DNA from: an uncultured Thiodictyon sp.
GTDB taxonomy: Bacteria > Pseudomonadota > Gammaproteobacteria > Chromatiales > Chromatiaceae
Assembly (NCBI RefSeq): GCF_903946935.1
Contig: NZ_CAJAXH010000161.1
Coordinates: 1 to 53,403, forward strand
Length of the DNA stretch: 53,403 nt
Direction: 5' to 3'
The translations under genes were made by a program, and so were the position numbers. Under the pieces are notes generated by a model. The model did not search any database. It saw only the letters and a list, made by a program, of their open reading frames with translations, and was not told the origin of the DNA. Below are positions 1-7,841 of the stretch, piece by piece. Position 1 is the stretch's first letter. Every line of letters starts with the position of its first letter.

Positions 1-1
1 A

Positions 2-2863
2 AACGCTGTTCGCGCAGGTGCTCCAGCGCATGCCGTTGCCTCCGTCACCAGCGCGCCGACGGCCCCGTCCGCCCAAGTCGTCCGCGCTCCTGCTGGTGGC
101 GGCGTAACCGGGGGTGGCCGGAACGATGATCAAGGCCCGGCGGGCGACTCCGTCGGCCGCGACCAGATCATCAATCAGTTTGCCGCGCCCGATGATCGGC
201 CCGAGCAACTCCTCTCCGCCTATTACCGCGACCTGGCCGCCGAGTGCAGCCGCCTGCCGCTCGGGGTGGTGGACCCGCGCTTTGCCCAGCCGGGCGCCCG
301 CACCGAGGTCGACCTACCGAGCGTCTATACCGATCTCCATGTGGTTGTGGTCCCGCGCGAGGAGGGCGAGGACGAGCGCCGCTACGGCCTACGCCTGGCC
401 CGCGCCGAGATGGGCGAGCGCACGGCGCTACTCGATGCAGTCACCGGCGAGCAGGGCGGGCGCCTGGTGCTGGTCGGCGATGCCGGCTCCGGCAAGAGCA
501 CCTTCGTCGACTACCTGACCTGGCGGCTGGCCAGCGCGGTCGTCGCCGGCACCCAGGCCGCATTGCCGCCCGCGCTGCGCACCCTGCTGCCCGTGCGTCT
601 GGTGCTGCGCCGGGCCGCCGCCGCCATCCCGGAAAACGGCGCAGCGGGGGATACCCTGTGGCGGGCGCTGGAGGCCGACTGCGTCCAGCGCCTGGGCCAG
701 AGCGCCGCCGCGCGCCTGTTTCCCTACCTCCAGGGGCGACTGCTCCACCAGGGCGCACTGATCCTGCTCGACGGCCTGGATGAGGTGCCGGAGTCCGGCG
801 CCCGCCGCGCCCACCTGCTGGAGTCGGTGCAGCGACTCGCCGCCGCCCTGCCCGCGGGCAGCCGGGTGCTGCTGACTGCCCGGCCCTATGCCTACGCCGA
901 CCCGCGCTGGCACCTCGCCGGCTTCAATGAGCTGGCCCTGGCCCCCTTCGACGCCGAGCAGGTGGCCGGCTTCATCGGCCACTGGTACCAGGCGGTCTGC
1001 CCGGTCATGGGCTGGGACGCGGCCACGGCCGAGCAGCGGGGCCGGGCGCTACGCGATGCCATTGCGCAGCGCGCCTACCTCGGTGATCTGGCCTCCCGCC
1101 CGCTGCTGCTGACCCTCATGGCCACCCTGCACAGCAGTTGGGGCCAACTCCCGCGCGACCGCGCCGACCTCTACGAGGAATCGGTCAAGCTGCTGCTGAC
1201 CCGCTGGCAGACCGGGCGCGAGGTCGCGGGGCCGGACGGGACCATCCTGCGCGAGCCAGGCATCGCCCGCGCCCTGGGTCTGGGCGAACAGACCCTGCGC
1301 CAGGCACTCGACCGGCTGGCCTTCGCGACGCACGAGGGCCAGGCGGCGCTCCCGGGGCGCGACGAGGCCCCGGCCGACATCGACCGCGGCCAGGTCATCG
1401 CCACCTTCGAGCGCCTCTGCCCACAGGACCTCAACCCCTGTGTATTGCTGGAGTATCTGGAAACCCGCGCCGGGCTGCTGATCGCCCGCCGGGAGGGCGT
1501 CTATGCCTTCCCGCACCGCTCCTTTCAGGAATATCTCGCCGCCTGTCACCTGGCCAATACCGCCCCCGATTTCGGTGCCGAGCTGCGCCGCCGGGTCTGG
1601 GCCGACCCCACCTGGTGGCGCGAGGTCTTCCTGCTCGGTGTCGGTAAGAAGCGCCAGGGCGGGCTGGCGGACGCCGTGAACCTGGTCAACACCCTGGTCC
1701 CCGCGAGCCCTGCCGACACCGAGGGGATCGGCGAGCGCCACTGGCAGGCCGCGGTACTCGGGGCCAAGGCGCTGCTGGACCTGGGCTTTCCCGGCACGGC
1801 CGCCGGTCAGGAACACTTTGAGGCCCCGCTGCGGCGCGTCCGCCGCTGGCTGGTGGACCTGCTCGGTCGCGGCGCCCTGCCGCCCAAGGAGCGACTGGAG
1901 GCTGGCGACCTGCTCGGGTTGCTCGGCGATCCCAGGCCCGGCGTCGGCGTCCACATTACGGCCCAGGGTGCAACCCTGCCCGATATCGACTGGTGCAATG
2001 TGCCGGTCGGCCCCTTTACCATCGGCAGCGAGGCGGGGGACACCGACGCCGCTGATGCCGAGCGCCCGGCCCATCCGCTATACCTGCCCGCTTTTCTCAT
2101 CGCCCGCTATCCGGTTACCAATCGCCAATTCCGGCCCTTCTTGGAGGCAGGCGGATACGATCAGGAGCGCTGGTGGACGTCCGAGGGCTGGGCCTGGCGC
2201 CAGGGTGCCACATCGGACCTTCCGGCAATCAAGGAGGCGGACCTAAGAAGGCAATACGCGGATTGGCTGGCGGGGCGTCCGAAGGGACGCCGCGATCGAC
2301 CCTACTGGTGGAGCGAGTCTCCCTGGAACGGGGCTAACCGCCCGGTCGTCGGCATCTCCTGGCACGAGGCGCTGGCCTACTCCCGCTGGCTCGAGTCGCA
2401 GTTCCAGGCTGAGCAGGCGGGGGTGCGGGTACGATTGCCCTCCGAGGCTGAATGGGAAAAGGCCGCCCGTGGTACCGAGGCCCGCCGCTGGTCCTGGGGC
2501 GACGGTTGGTTGGATGATCGCGCCAACACCGAGGGGGCGGGCCTCCAGACCTCGAGCCCGGTCGGCTGCTTCCCAGCCGGGGCCAGTCCCTGCGGCGCAC
2601 TCGACTTGATCGGAAATGTCCTGGAGTGGACGCGCTCACGGTGGGGTGGCGACATCGACCGGGCTGCCTTCGGTTACCCCTATGTCCCGGACGACGGCCG
2701 GGAGTCCCTTGCCGGACCCGACGCTCGGGTGGTGCGCGGCGGGTCGTGGCTCGCCCTGCCGTGGCAAGCGCGCTGTGCGCGCCGCTCCCGATTCGGTGTC
2801 GATAACTTCTACACCGATCTGGGTTTCCGTTTGGTGTTGTCCCTGGCGGATTCTGGATCCTGA
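2..2863 (+). CDS. NACHT NTPase with C-terminal FGE/SUMF1 domain, 5' end unresolved
   Basis: Predicted STAND/NLR-like NTPase, probably a defence sensor or switch. The first in-frame start is GTG at 266, but the frame is open to the left edge and contains a GDSVGRDQ motif at 143-166 that is shared with two neighbours, so the true start is probably outside the window or hidden by an indel. Counting from 266: Walker A GDAGSGKS at residues 71-78, Walker B LLDGLDE near 168-173, then a helical region with a TF(Q)EYLAA-type motif, and an FGE-sulfatase domain from about residue 570 to the end (VPVGPFTIGSE, PVTNRQF, RLPSEAEWE, VVRGGSW, GFRLV). In NACHT-FGE proteins the FGE fold is usually a ligand-binding module and not an enzyme. 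The C-terminus carries a hypervariable block (2750-2821) inside conserved flanks. The NACHT-FGE call is firm; the defence role is inference. Confidence 0.87.
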   Translation, partial: NAVRAGAPAHAVASVTSAPTAPSAQVVRAPAGGGVTGGGRNDDQGPAGDSVGRDQIINQFAAPDDRPEQLLSAYYRDLAAECSRLPLGVVDPRFAQPGARTEVDLPSVYTDLHVVVVPREEGEDERRYGLRLARAEMGERTALLDAVTGEQGGRLVLVGDAGSGKSTFVDYLTWRLASAVVAGTQAALPPALRTLLPVRLVLRRAAAAIPENGAAGDTLWRALEADCVQRLGQSAAARLFPYLQGRLLHQGALILLDGLDEVPESGARRAHLLESVQRLAAALPAGSRVLLTARPYAYADPRWHLAGFNELALAPFDAEQVAGFIGHWYQAVCPVMGWDAATAEQRGRALRDAIAQRAYLGDLASRPLLLTLMATLHSSWGQLPRDRADLYEESVKLLLTRWQTGREVAGPDGTILREPGIARALGLGEQTLRQALDRLAFATHEGQAALPGRDEAPADIDRGQVIATFERLCPQDLNPCVLLEYLETRAGLLIARREGVYAFPHRSFQEYLAACHLANTAPDFGAELRRRVWADPTWWREVFLLGVGKKRQGGLADAVNLVNTLVPASPADTEGIGERHWQAAVLGAKALLDLGFPGTAAGQEHFEAPLRRVRRWLVDLLGRGALPPKERLEAGDLLGLLGDPRPGVGVHITAQGATLPDIDWCNVPVGPFTIGSEAGDTDAADAERPAHPLYLPAFLIARYPVTNRQFRPFLEAGGYDQERWWTSEGWAWRQGATSDLPAIKEADLRRQYADWLAGRPKGRRDRPYWWSESPWNGANRPVVGISWHEALAYSRWLESQFQAEQAGVRVRLPSEAEWEKAARGTEARRWSWGDGWLDDRANTEGAGLQTSSPVGCFPAGASPCGALDLIGNVLEWTRSRWGGDIDRAAFGYPYVPDDGRESLAGPDARVVRGGSWLALPWQARCARRSRFGVDNFYTDLGFRLVLSLADSGS
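2729..2858 (+). repeat. Variable-region-like cassette in NACHT-FGE gene 1
   Basis: A 21-nt segment (2729-2749, coding VVRGGSW) is followed by 24 divergent codons (2750-2821) and a 37-nt segment (2822-2858, coding GFRLVLSLADSG). The flanks match those at 6819-6839 (20 of 21) and 6912-6948 (36 of 37), whereas 18 of the 24 encoded residues between them differ. This is the layout of a diversity-generating-retroelement variable region followed by an initiation-of-homing sequence. No template repeat or reverse transcriptase is in the window, so the assignment is inference. Confidence 0.5.
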
Positions 2864-2873
2864 TCCCCTATCT

Positions 2874-2898
2874 CGTAACACCGCTGCGCGGTGTTACG
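2874..2898. repeat. Perfect hairpin 10 nt after NACHT-FGE stop
   Basis: Arms CGTAACACCGC (2874-2884) and its complement (2888-2898) with a 3-nt loop. It may act as a terminator (no U-tract follows), as a dispersed palindrome, or as the cruciform found downstream of variable regions in diversity-generating retroelements. Confidence 0.6.
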
Positions 2899-3024
2899 CC
2901 TGTATCTGGCGCTCCGCGCCCAACGACCCGGCTGGCGCATAGGCCAAACCGGCCGGTGCGGTTCGTTCCTCACCGGCACCCTACAGGCGCCATCATTCCG
3001 ACCAGCGGCCCCACACTCATCTTC

Positions 3025-3088
3025 CTCTGCGTCTCCGCGTCTCTGCGTGAGTCAATACTGTCTCACGCAGAGACGCGGAGACGCAGAG
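3025..3088. repeat. 26-bp inverted repeat, 12-nt spacer
   Basis: Two perfect 26-nt complementary arms (3025-3050 and 3063-3088) built of the unit CTCTGCGTCTC, spacer 3051-3062. This is a REP-like dispersed palindrome in the gap 2864-3212 between NACHT-FGE gene 1 and the Rpn gene. No gene is seen in the gap. Confidence 0.85.
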
Positions 3089-3123
3089 AATGGGGAATTC
3101 CGGCTGATCCCTGGGGCGAGTGG

Positions 3124-3183
3124 CTGGAGTCCAAGGCTTCAGCCTTGGATGGACAGGACCAAGGCTGAAGCCTTGGACTCCAG
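3124..3183. repeat. 24-bp inverted repeat, 12-nt spacer
   Basis: Perfect 24-nt arms (3124-3147 and 3160-3183) around GGCTTCAGCC, spacer 3148-3159. It is a different sequence from the palindrome at 3025-3088 but has the same 12-nt spacer. It lies 30 nt past the stop of the Rpn gene, so it may also end that transcript. Confidence 0.85.
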
Positions 3184-3212
3184 GCGATGACCGCGGATCA
3201 AGGCCCATCGAT

Positions 3213-4148
3213 TCAATGCAGCACCGCCTCCAGGCTATCGGCCGTGAGGACGCGTTCGGACCAGCCCAGGAGCGTCTCGGGATCCGCCCCGGCGACCCGC
3301 CGACGGATGGACTCGTCCGGCGGGCCGAACTTGCGTTCGATCAGCCGTAACAGCATGGCGACCTCGCCTTGCTGTTTGCCCTGTTCGATATAGCGGTCGA
3401 TGAAGGTCTGCATGATTGGGTCTCCGGTAGAAGTCTGTTGCAGCAGCGTCCGCACGTCGCCTTCGCCGAGGGTCTGGGTGCCTTGGACATAGTAGCGAAG
3501 CAGGGATTCCAGGATGGTGAGCGCGGTGGTCTTGTCCTGTACCTGCTCGATCAAGGTCAGCAGTTCCCGCAGCCGCTCGATCGGCCGGTCGCTGAAGACC
3601 CAGCGTAGCGCCAATTGGACGAGTCGGGTCAACACCTCGCCCTTGATCTGCGCGTCGGTACGCTCGGACAGGTCGTGCAGGGCATAGGTGAATTGGGGAA
3701 CGAAGGGCGCCAGTGCCGGGGGTAGCGGTGCGACCAGATCGTGGAAGTTCAAAGGCGCGTGCCACTGCCGTTCGCCGTGGTAAATCACCAGGGGGAAGAT
3801 CGGAGGGAGTTGTCGGGCCGCGGGGTGCTGCTTGCGATACTGATCGCCCTCGGCGACGATATAACGCAGCAATTGCAGCAGGGTCCAATGCTCGGGGCTG
3901 CTCTTGTGCTCGAACAGCAGATAGATGACCAAGTCCGCGCCGCGATACTGCACGCGGTACACCAGATCCGAGTATGCCGAGCGCAGGTCCTTGGAGACAT
4001 AGGTGTCTTTGCAGATTTCCAAGGTCCCGAGGTCGATCTCGGCGAGGAGGTCGGCCGGCAGTTGGTTGCGAAGAAAGTCCTCTGCAACCTCCCGGCGACC
4101 GAACCCCTCACGGAAAAAGGCGTCATGGGGTGTGGCTAGGTTTTCCAT
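3213..4148 (-). CDS. Rpn family recombination-promoting nuclease / putative transposase
   Basis: About 311 aa, matching the PD-(D/E)XK Rpn/PDDEXK-transposase family (Transposase_31 type). Family hallmarks: N-terminal HDAFFRE, the core DLVYRV...VIYLLFEHKS giving the catalytic D...ExK signature, IVIYHG-like PLVIYHGE, and a C-terminal FIDRYIEQGKQQGEVAMLL helix. Rpn proteins are DNA endonucleases that promote RecA-independent recombination; many copies occur per genome in Chromatiaceae-like and cyanobacterial genomes. I chose ATG 4148 (MENLATPHDAFF) over the upstream TTG at 4184 because the family starts there. It sits between and opposite the two NACHT genes, with palindromes just past its 3' end. 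Confidence 0.88.
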   Translation of the reverse strand: MENLATPHDAFFREGFGRREVAEDFLRNQLPADLLAEIDLGTLEICKDTYVSKDLRSAYSDLVYRVQYRGADLVIYLLFEHKSSPEHWTLLQLLRYIVAEGDQYRKQHPAARQLPPIFPLVIYHGERQWHAPLNFHDLVAPLPPALAPFVPQFTYALHDLSERTDAQIKGEVLTRLVQLALRWVFSDRPIERLRELLTLIEQVQDKTTALTILESLLRYYVQGTQTLGEGDVRTLLQQTSTGDPIMQTFIDRYIEQGKQQGEVAMLLRLIERKFGPPDESIRRRVAGADPETLLGWSERVLTADSLEAVLH

Positions 4149-4270
4149 GGGCAAGAGGCTATTACGAATCTTCCCGCAGGGCAACCCGTCGCCACGGGCA
4201 CCGCCGGCGAGGCCGCGATCAGGTACACTTGGCAGGGATTCTTATCGGCAGCCCAGATAGAGACTCAGGC

Positions 4271-6968
4271 ATGACGAACAGCGTGGACACCGGCGGCGGG
4301 GCGCACATCGGCGGCAATGTGTCGTCCGGTCGCGATGTCGTCGGCCGTGACCAGTACAACCTGACCTTTGTCGGCGACCCGACCCCCCCGGGCCGACCCG
4401 GCCGACTATCTGGCGGCCCTCCTGAAGCACCCCGCTCACACGCCGTGGGCGCGGCGTTATGTGCCACTGGCCGGGGTGCTCACCGAGGTCCAGACGCCTG
4501 CCGACTGGGAGGACATCCCCCCTGAACTCACCCTCTTGGAGGCCAGCGGCGAGGGTGCCCAGCGTGAGGTGCGGCGCGTGCCGCTCCCCGACATCACGGC
4601 CGCGGTGGAGCGCAACCCAGCCTGGGTCCTGCTCGGCGAGCCGGGTTCCGGTAAGACCACCACCCTGCGGCGGCTGCTGATCGATCTGGCGCGCGAGCGC
4701 CTGGCGGCAGGGGCCGGCCCCGTGCCGCTGCTGCTGGCCCTGGGCGATTATCGGGACTATCCCTCGCCCCATGCCTTTGTCGCCGATTGCTGGCGCCGGC
4801 GGGTGGGCACCGCTGATCTGGATGCGCGGCTGCGCGCGGGCGGGGTCTTCCTGCTGGTCGATGCCTTAAACGAGATGCCCTTTCGCGATGCCGCGGACTA
4901 CCGGGCGCGCGTGGCGGCCTGGAAGCGCTTCGCCCGGGAGAAGTGGCCTGGCAACCGCATCGTGTTCACCTGCCGCGGGCGCGACTACAGCGCGCCCTTG
5001 GGTCTGCCCCAGGTGGAGATCGAGCGGCTGGATGATCCGCGGGTGCGCACCTTCCTCGAGCGCTATCTCAGTGCCGAGCTGGCCGCCGCGTCCTGGACCC
5101 GGCTGGCCGCCGCGCCGTTGCTGGACCTGGTGCGTAACCCCTTTTATCTCACAATCCTGTGCCGCCTGGTGGCCGCGGGCGCCGCCTGGCCGAGCGGGCG
5201 CGCGGCGCTGTTCAACGGCTTCGTGGCGACCTTGCTGGAGCGGGAGCCGGAGCGCAGCCACGCGGACTGGCCGGGCGCGCCCGCGGTGACCGCCGCGCTG
5301 GCGGTCCTGGCGGAGGGGATGCAGCGCCTGGGGGAGGGCACCCGGCTGCCGCGTGCCGAGGTGCTCAAACGCCTGCCGACGCGGGTGCAGACGCCGGATG
5401 GCCTGGTGGACCTGGACCCCAGGTCCATCCTGCGCCTGGGGCTCGCCGCCACCCTGCTGGACACCGAGGCGGACCCGCAGACGGGCGCGCCGGGCGGGCT
5501 GGTGCGCTTCTATCACCACCAGATCCAGGAGTTCTTTGCTGCGGCTGCCTTGCTGGAGGCGCAGCGCAGCGCCACGGATCTCGGCGACCGCTGGCGCTCC
5601 CCGCGTCTGAAGTCCGCGATGCCGGACCCGGGGCGGCTGGGCGACGACGAGCCACTGCCGCCGCCGCCCACCACCGGCTGGGAGGAACCGACCCTGCTGG
5701 CCGCCGGTCTCGCCCGGGACCCGGCGGCACTGATTGCGGCGGTGCGGGCGTGCAACCCGGTGCTGGCCGCGCGCTGTCTGGCGGAGCCGGGGGTCGCTCC
5801 GGCCCCGGGCGAGGTGGCGCCCACCCAGGCGGCGCTGCTGGCGGACCTCGGCAACCCGCGCATCCATGTGCGCGCCCGGATTGCGGCCGGGGAGGCGCTC
5901 GGGCGGCTGGGCGATCCGCGCTTTGCGGCGATCACGGTGGCGGGTGCCCGGGTGCTGCTGCCGCCCCTGGTCGAGGTCCCGGCGGGGGTGGTGCGGATGG
6001 GGTCATCCTGGTGGGAGGTCCGGCGGCTGGCCCGCAGTGGCCTTCGGGGCGGGGACGAGCGCCCCCGGCACCGGGTATCCTTGCCAGCCTTTGCCATCGG
6101 GCGCTTTCCGGTCACGAATGCCGAGTATGGTTGCTTCATGGCCGACGGTGGCTATGCGGATGAGCGTTGGTGGGATACCCAGCAGGCGCTGGCCTGGCGG
6201 CGGGGGGAGCTCAAGTCGGAGGTGGTGGACGAATGGCTCGGGACCTGGCGGGCGGTCAAGGCCGATCCGGGCCTGATGAAGCGGTGGGGTTGGAGCGAGT
6301 ACAACATCGCCCTATGGACACCGACCTTGACGCTGGAAGAGGCCGATCTTCGCGCTATCCTTGAGAATGAAGGCGCCGAGCGGCCCATGGATCGCCCCGC
6401 GTACTGGACGGACGAGCGCTTTGCCAACCCGGCACAGCCGGTGGTGGGTGTCACCTGGTTCGAGGCGCGCGCCTACTGCCGCTGGCTCACCGAGCGCTGG
6501 CGTGCCGCGGGGGATCAGTCCGTGCTGCCCGCGGGCGTCTTGGTGCGGCTGCCGACCGAGGCCGAGTGGGAACGCGCCGCGCGCCTGGGTTCCAGCCGCC
6601 GCTTCCCCTGGGGCAACCGCTGGGACCCCGAGCTGGCCAATACCACTGAGGGGCAGGTGCTGCGTACCACCCCAGTGGGCGCCTATCCGCAGGGGGCGAG
6701 CGCCGCCGGAGTCCAGGACCTCGCGGGCAACGGCTGGGAGTGGTGCGCGAGCCTCTATCGCGATTATCCGATCCGACCCGGCGATGGGCGCGACGATCCG
6801 GTGGCCGAGGGGCACCGCGTGGTGCGCGGCGGGTCCTGGATCAATCCTTCGAGGCTCGCGCGCTCGGCGTCCCGCTTCCGGTACGTCCCCGTGGACTTCT
6901 TTAGGAATGTTGGTTTCCGGTTGGTGTTGTCCCTGGCGGATTCTGGATACTGGACTTCTGGTTTCTGA
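4271..6968 (+). CDS. NACHT-FGE protein, frame broken by a C7 run
   Basis: The N-terminus (ATG 4271: GGGAHIGGNV, SGRDVVGRDQ) reads in one frame and the rest (from about 4391, DPADYLAALL) in the next; deleting one C of the C7 run 4383-4389 joins them. The downstream frame alone could start only at a TTG (4368) inside the first part. Counting from 4368: Walker A GEPGSGKT at 90-97, Walker B LLVDALNE at 162-169 (Asn in place of one acidic residue), a helical region with HHQIQEFFAAA, and an FGE/SUMF1 domain from about 534 (VEVPAGVVRMG, PVTNAEYGCF, RLPTEAEWER, VVRGGSW, GFRLV). It is a paralogue of the protein ending at 2863, roughly half identical in the FGE part, with a divergent block at 6840-6911. 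The break may be a sequencing error, a slippage switch or a real mutation. The role as NLR-like sensor is inference. Confidence 0.82.
6819..6948 (+). repeat. Variable-region-like cassette in NACHT-FGE gene 2
   Basis: Counterpart of 2729-2858: conserved 21-nt lead (6819-6839), 24 divergent codons without gaps (6840-6911) and the 37-nt tail 6912-6948 that differs from the other copy at one base. The reading frame then continues for six residues (YWTSGF) before the stop. Confidence 0.5.
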
Positions 6969-6990
6969 TCCGGCCTGTTTTCTGATCTTT

Positions 6991-7094
6991 CTCGTTCCCA
7001 CGCTCCCGCGTGGGAATGCCGTGCGGGCGCTCCGCGTCCGGTCTCGCCCCGGACGCGGAGCGCCCGCTCTTGCTCCCACGCAGGAGCGTGGGAG
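6991..7094. repeat. Nested GC-rich palindromes
   Basis: Three stacked structures lie between the NACHT-FGE stop and the next gene: a 9-bp hairpin 6995-7003/7008-7016 with loop TCCC; a perfect 19-bp inverted repeat 7023-7041/7049-7067 with 7-nt loop; and an outer pair TCCCACGCTCC (6996-7006) with its complement at 7083-7093. It is probably a dispersed REP/MITE-like element and a likely transcriptional roadblock. Confidence 0.8.
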
Positions 7095-7118
7095 CCAGTT
7101 GCAATTGCAGGAGATGAT

Positions 7119-7526
7119 ATGACGACGACACAGCCAGACCCGTCCGCGGTGCACACCGACGGCGGGGCCTACATCGGCGGCAGCGTGACCACGGGCGGCG
7201 GCGACTTCGTCGGCCGCGACCAGGTCAAGACCCTCTATCAGACCCAGGAGGGGGCGTCCGCCGCCGACCTGGTGAAACTCCTGGCCGAGGTCCGCGCGCT
7301 GCTGCCGCAGGCGGGCCTGGACCCGGTATCGGCCCAGGCGATCGAGGGCGATTTCCGCATCGTGGAGGAGCAGGCGGCCAAGCCCGAGCCCAAGCGCGGG
7401 TTGATCAAGTCCCGCATCAAGAGCGCCATGGAACTGATCCAGGACGCCGGTAAGAGTTCGGATGCCCTGGAGAAGGTAGTGACGCTGGTCGGCCGCGCGG
7501 CGGCCATGGCGGCGGCGATCTTTTGA
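7119..7526 (+). CDS. Small protein with GG-x-IGG / VGRDQ N-terminal motif
   Basis: 135 aa; ATG 7119 has a good ribosome site (CAGGAGA) 6 nt upstream. Residues 15-35 contain GGAYIGGSV and GGGDFVGRDQ, the same glycine-rich motif found at the N-termini of both NACHT-FGE proteins. Residues 44-135 look like a small all-helical domain (LVKLLAEVRALLPQAGL, KSRIKSAMELIQDAG) ending in a hydrophobic AAAMAAAIF helix that could touch a membrane. No catalytic motif is seen. Sharing a short motif with neighbouring NLR-like proteins suggests partnership, for example as an adaptor or effector joined through motif-motif contact; this is inference. Confidence 0.75.
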   Translation: MTTTQPDPSAVHTDGGAYIGGSVTTGGGDFVGRDQVKTLYQTQEGASAADLVKLLAEVRALLPQAGLDPVSAQAIEGDFRIVEEQAAKPEPKRGLIKSRIKSAMELIQDAGKSSDALEKVVTLVGRAAAMAAAIF

Positions 7527-7570
7527 ACGGGGGAGCGGGGGCGGCTTATTCCTGGCATCCCGCGTGGTTC

Positions 7571-7618
7571 GTCGCGGCCTGGGGGCCGCTCCTACTGTCG
7601 TCGGAGCGGCCCTGCGAC
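7571..7618. repeat. Imperfect palindrome GTCGC...GGAGCGGCCC
   Basis: Inner arms GGGCCGCTCC (7583-7592) and GGAGCGGCCC (7603-7612), outer arms GTCGC (7571-7575) and GCGAC (7614-7618). This is a common REP-like sequence of high-GC gammaproteobacteria. It is the only structure I see in the 315-nt gap 7527-7841. Confidence 0.7.
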
Positions 7619-7841
7619 GGCGGCCGGGGTGATGACCAAGGCCGTCGCGTCGGCGACTGGCTCGCACGCGACAGCCTCGGGTATGATGGCGCGGATTAAG
7701 GGCCATGGTGCCAGCGCCACCCCAAAAGATGAACGTTGCGGTCGCCATAGCCGTTCCCTCACCCCGCCCTCATGCAGAGGGAGAGCCGGACTTGGCGCGC
7801 GCTCCCGGCGCGATTTTCACGGTAGGGCCCCAGACGAATCG

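Noticed and set aside
3-107. Open frame from the left edge ending in TAA at 105-107, possible tail of an upstream gene
   Set aside because: Only 34 codons are visible, ending SSALLLVAA, with no recognisable family; such frames are common by chance at this GC content.
2000-2863. FGE domains as true formylglycine-generating enzymes
   Set aside because: They are C-terminal modules of NACHT proteins with hypervariable ends and no sulfatase gene nearby; a binding role is more likely.
1-7526. Complete diversity-generating retroelement
   Set aside because: No reverse transcriptase, Avd-like accessory gene or template repeat is seen in the window; only target-like variable regions are.
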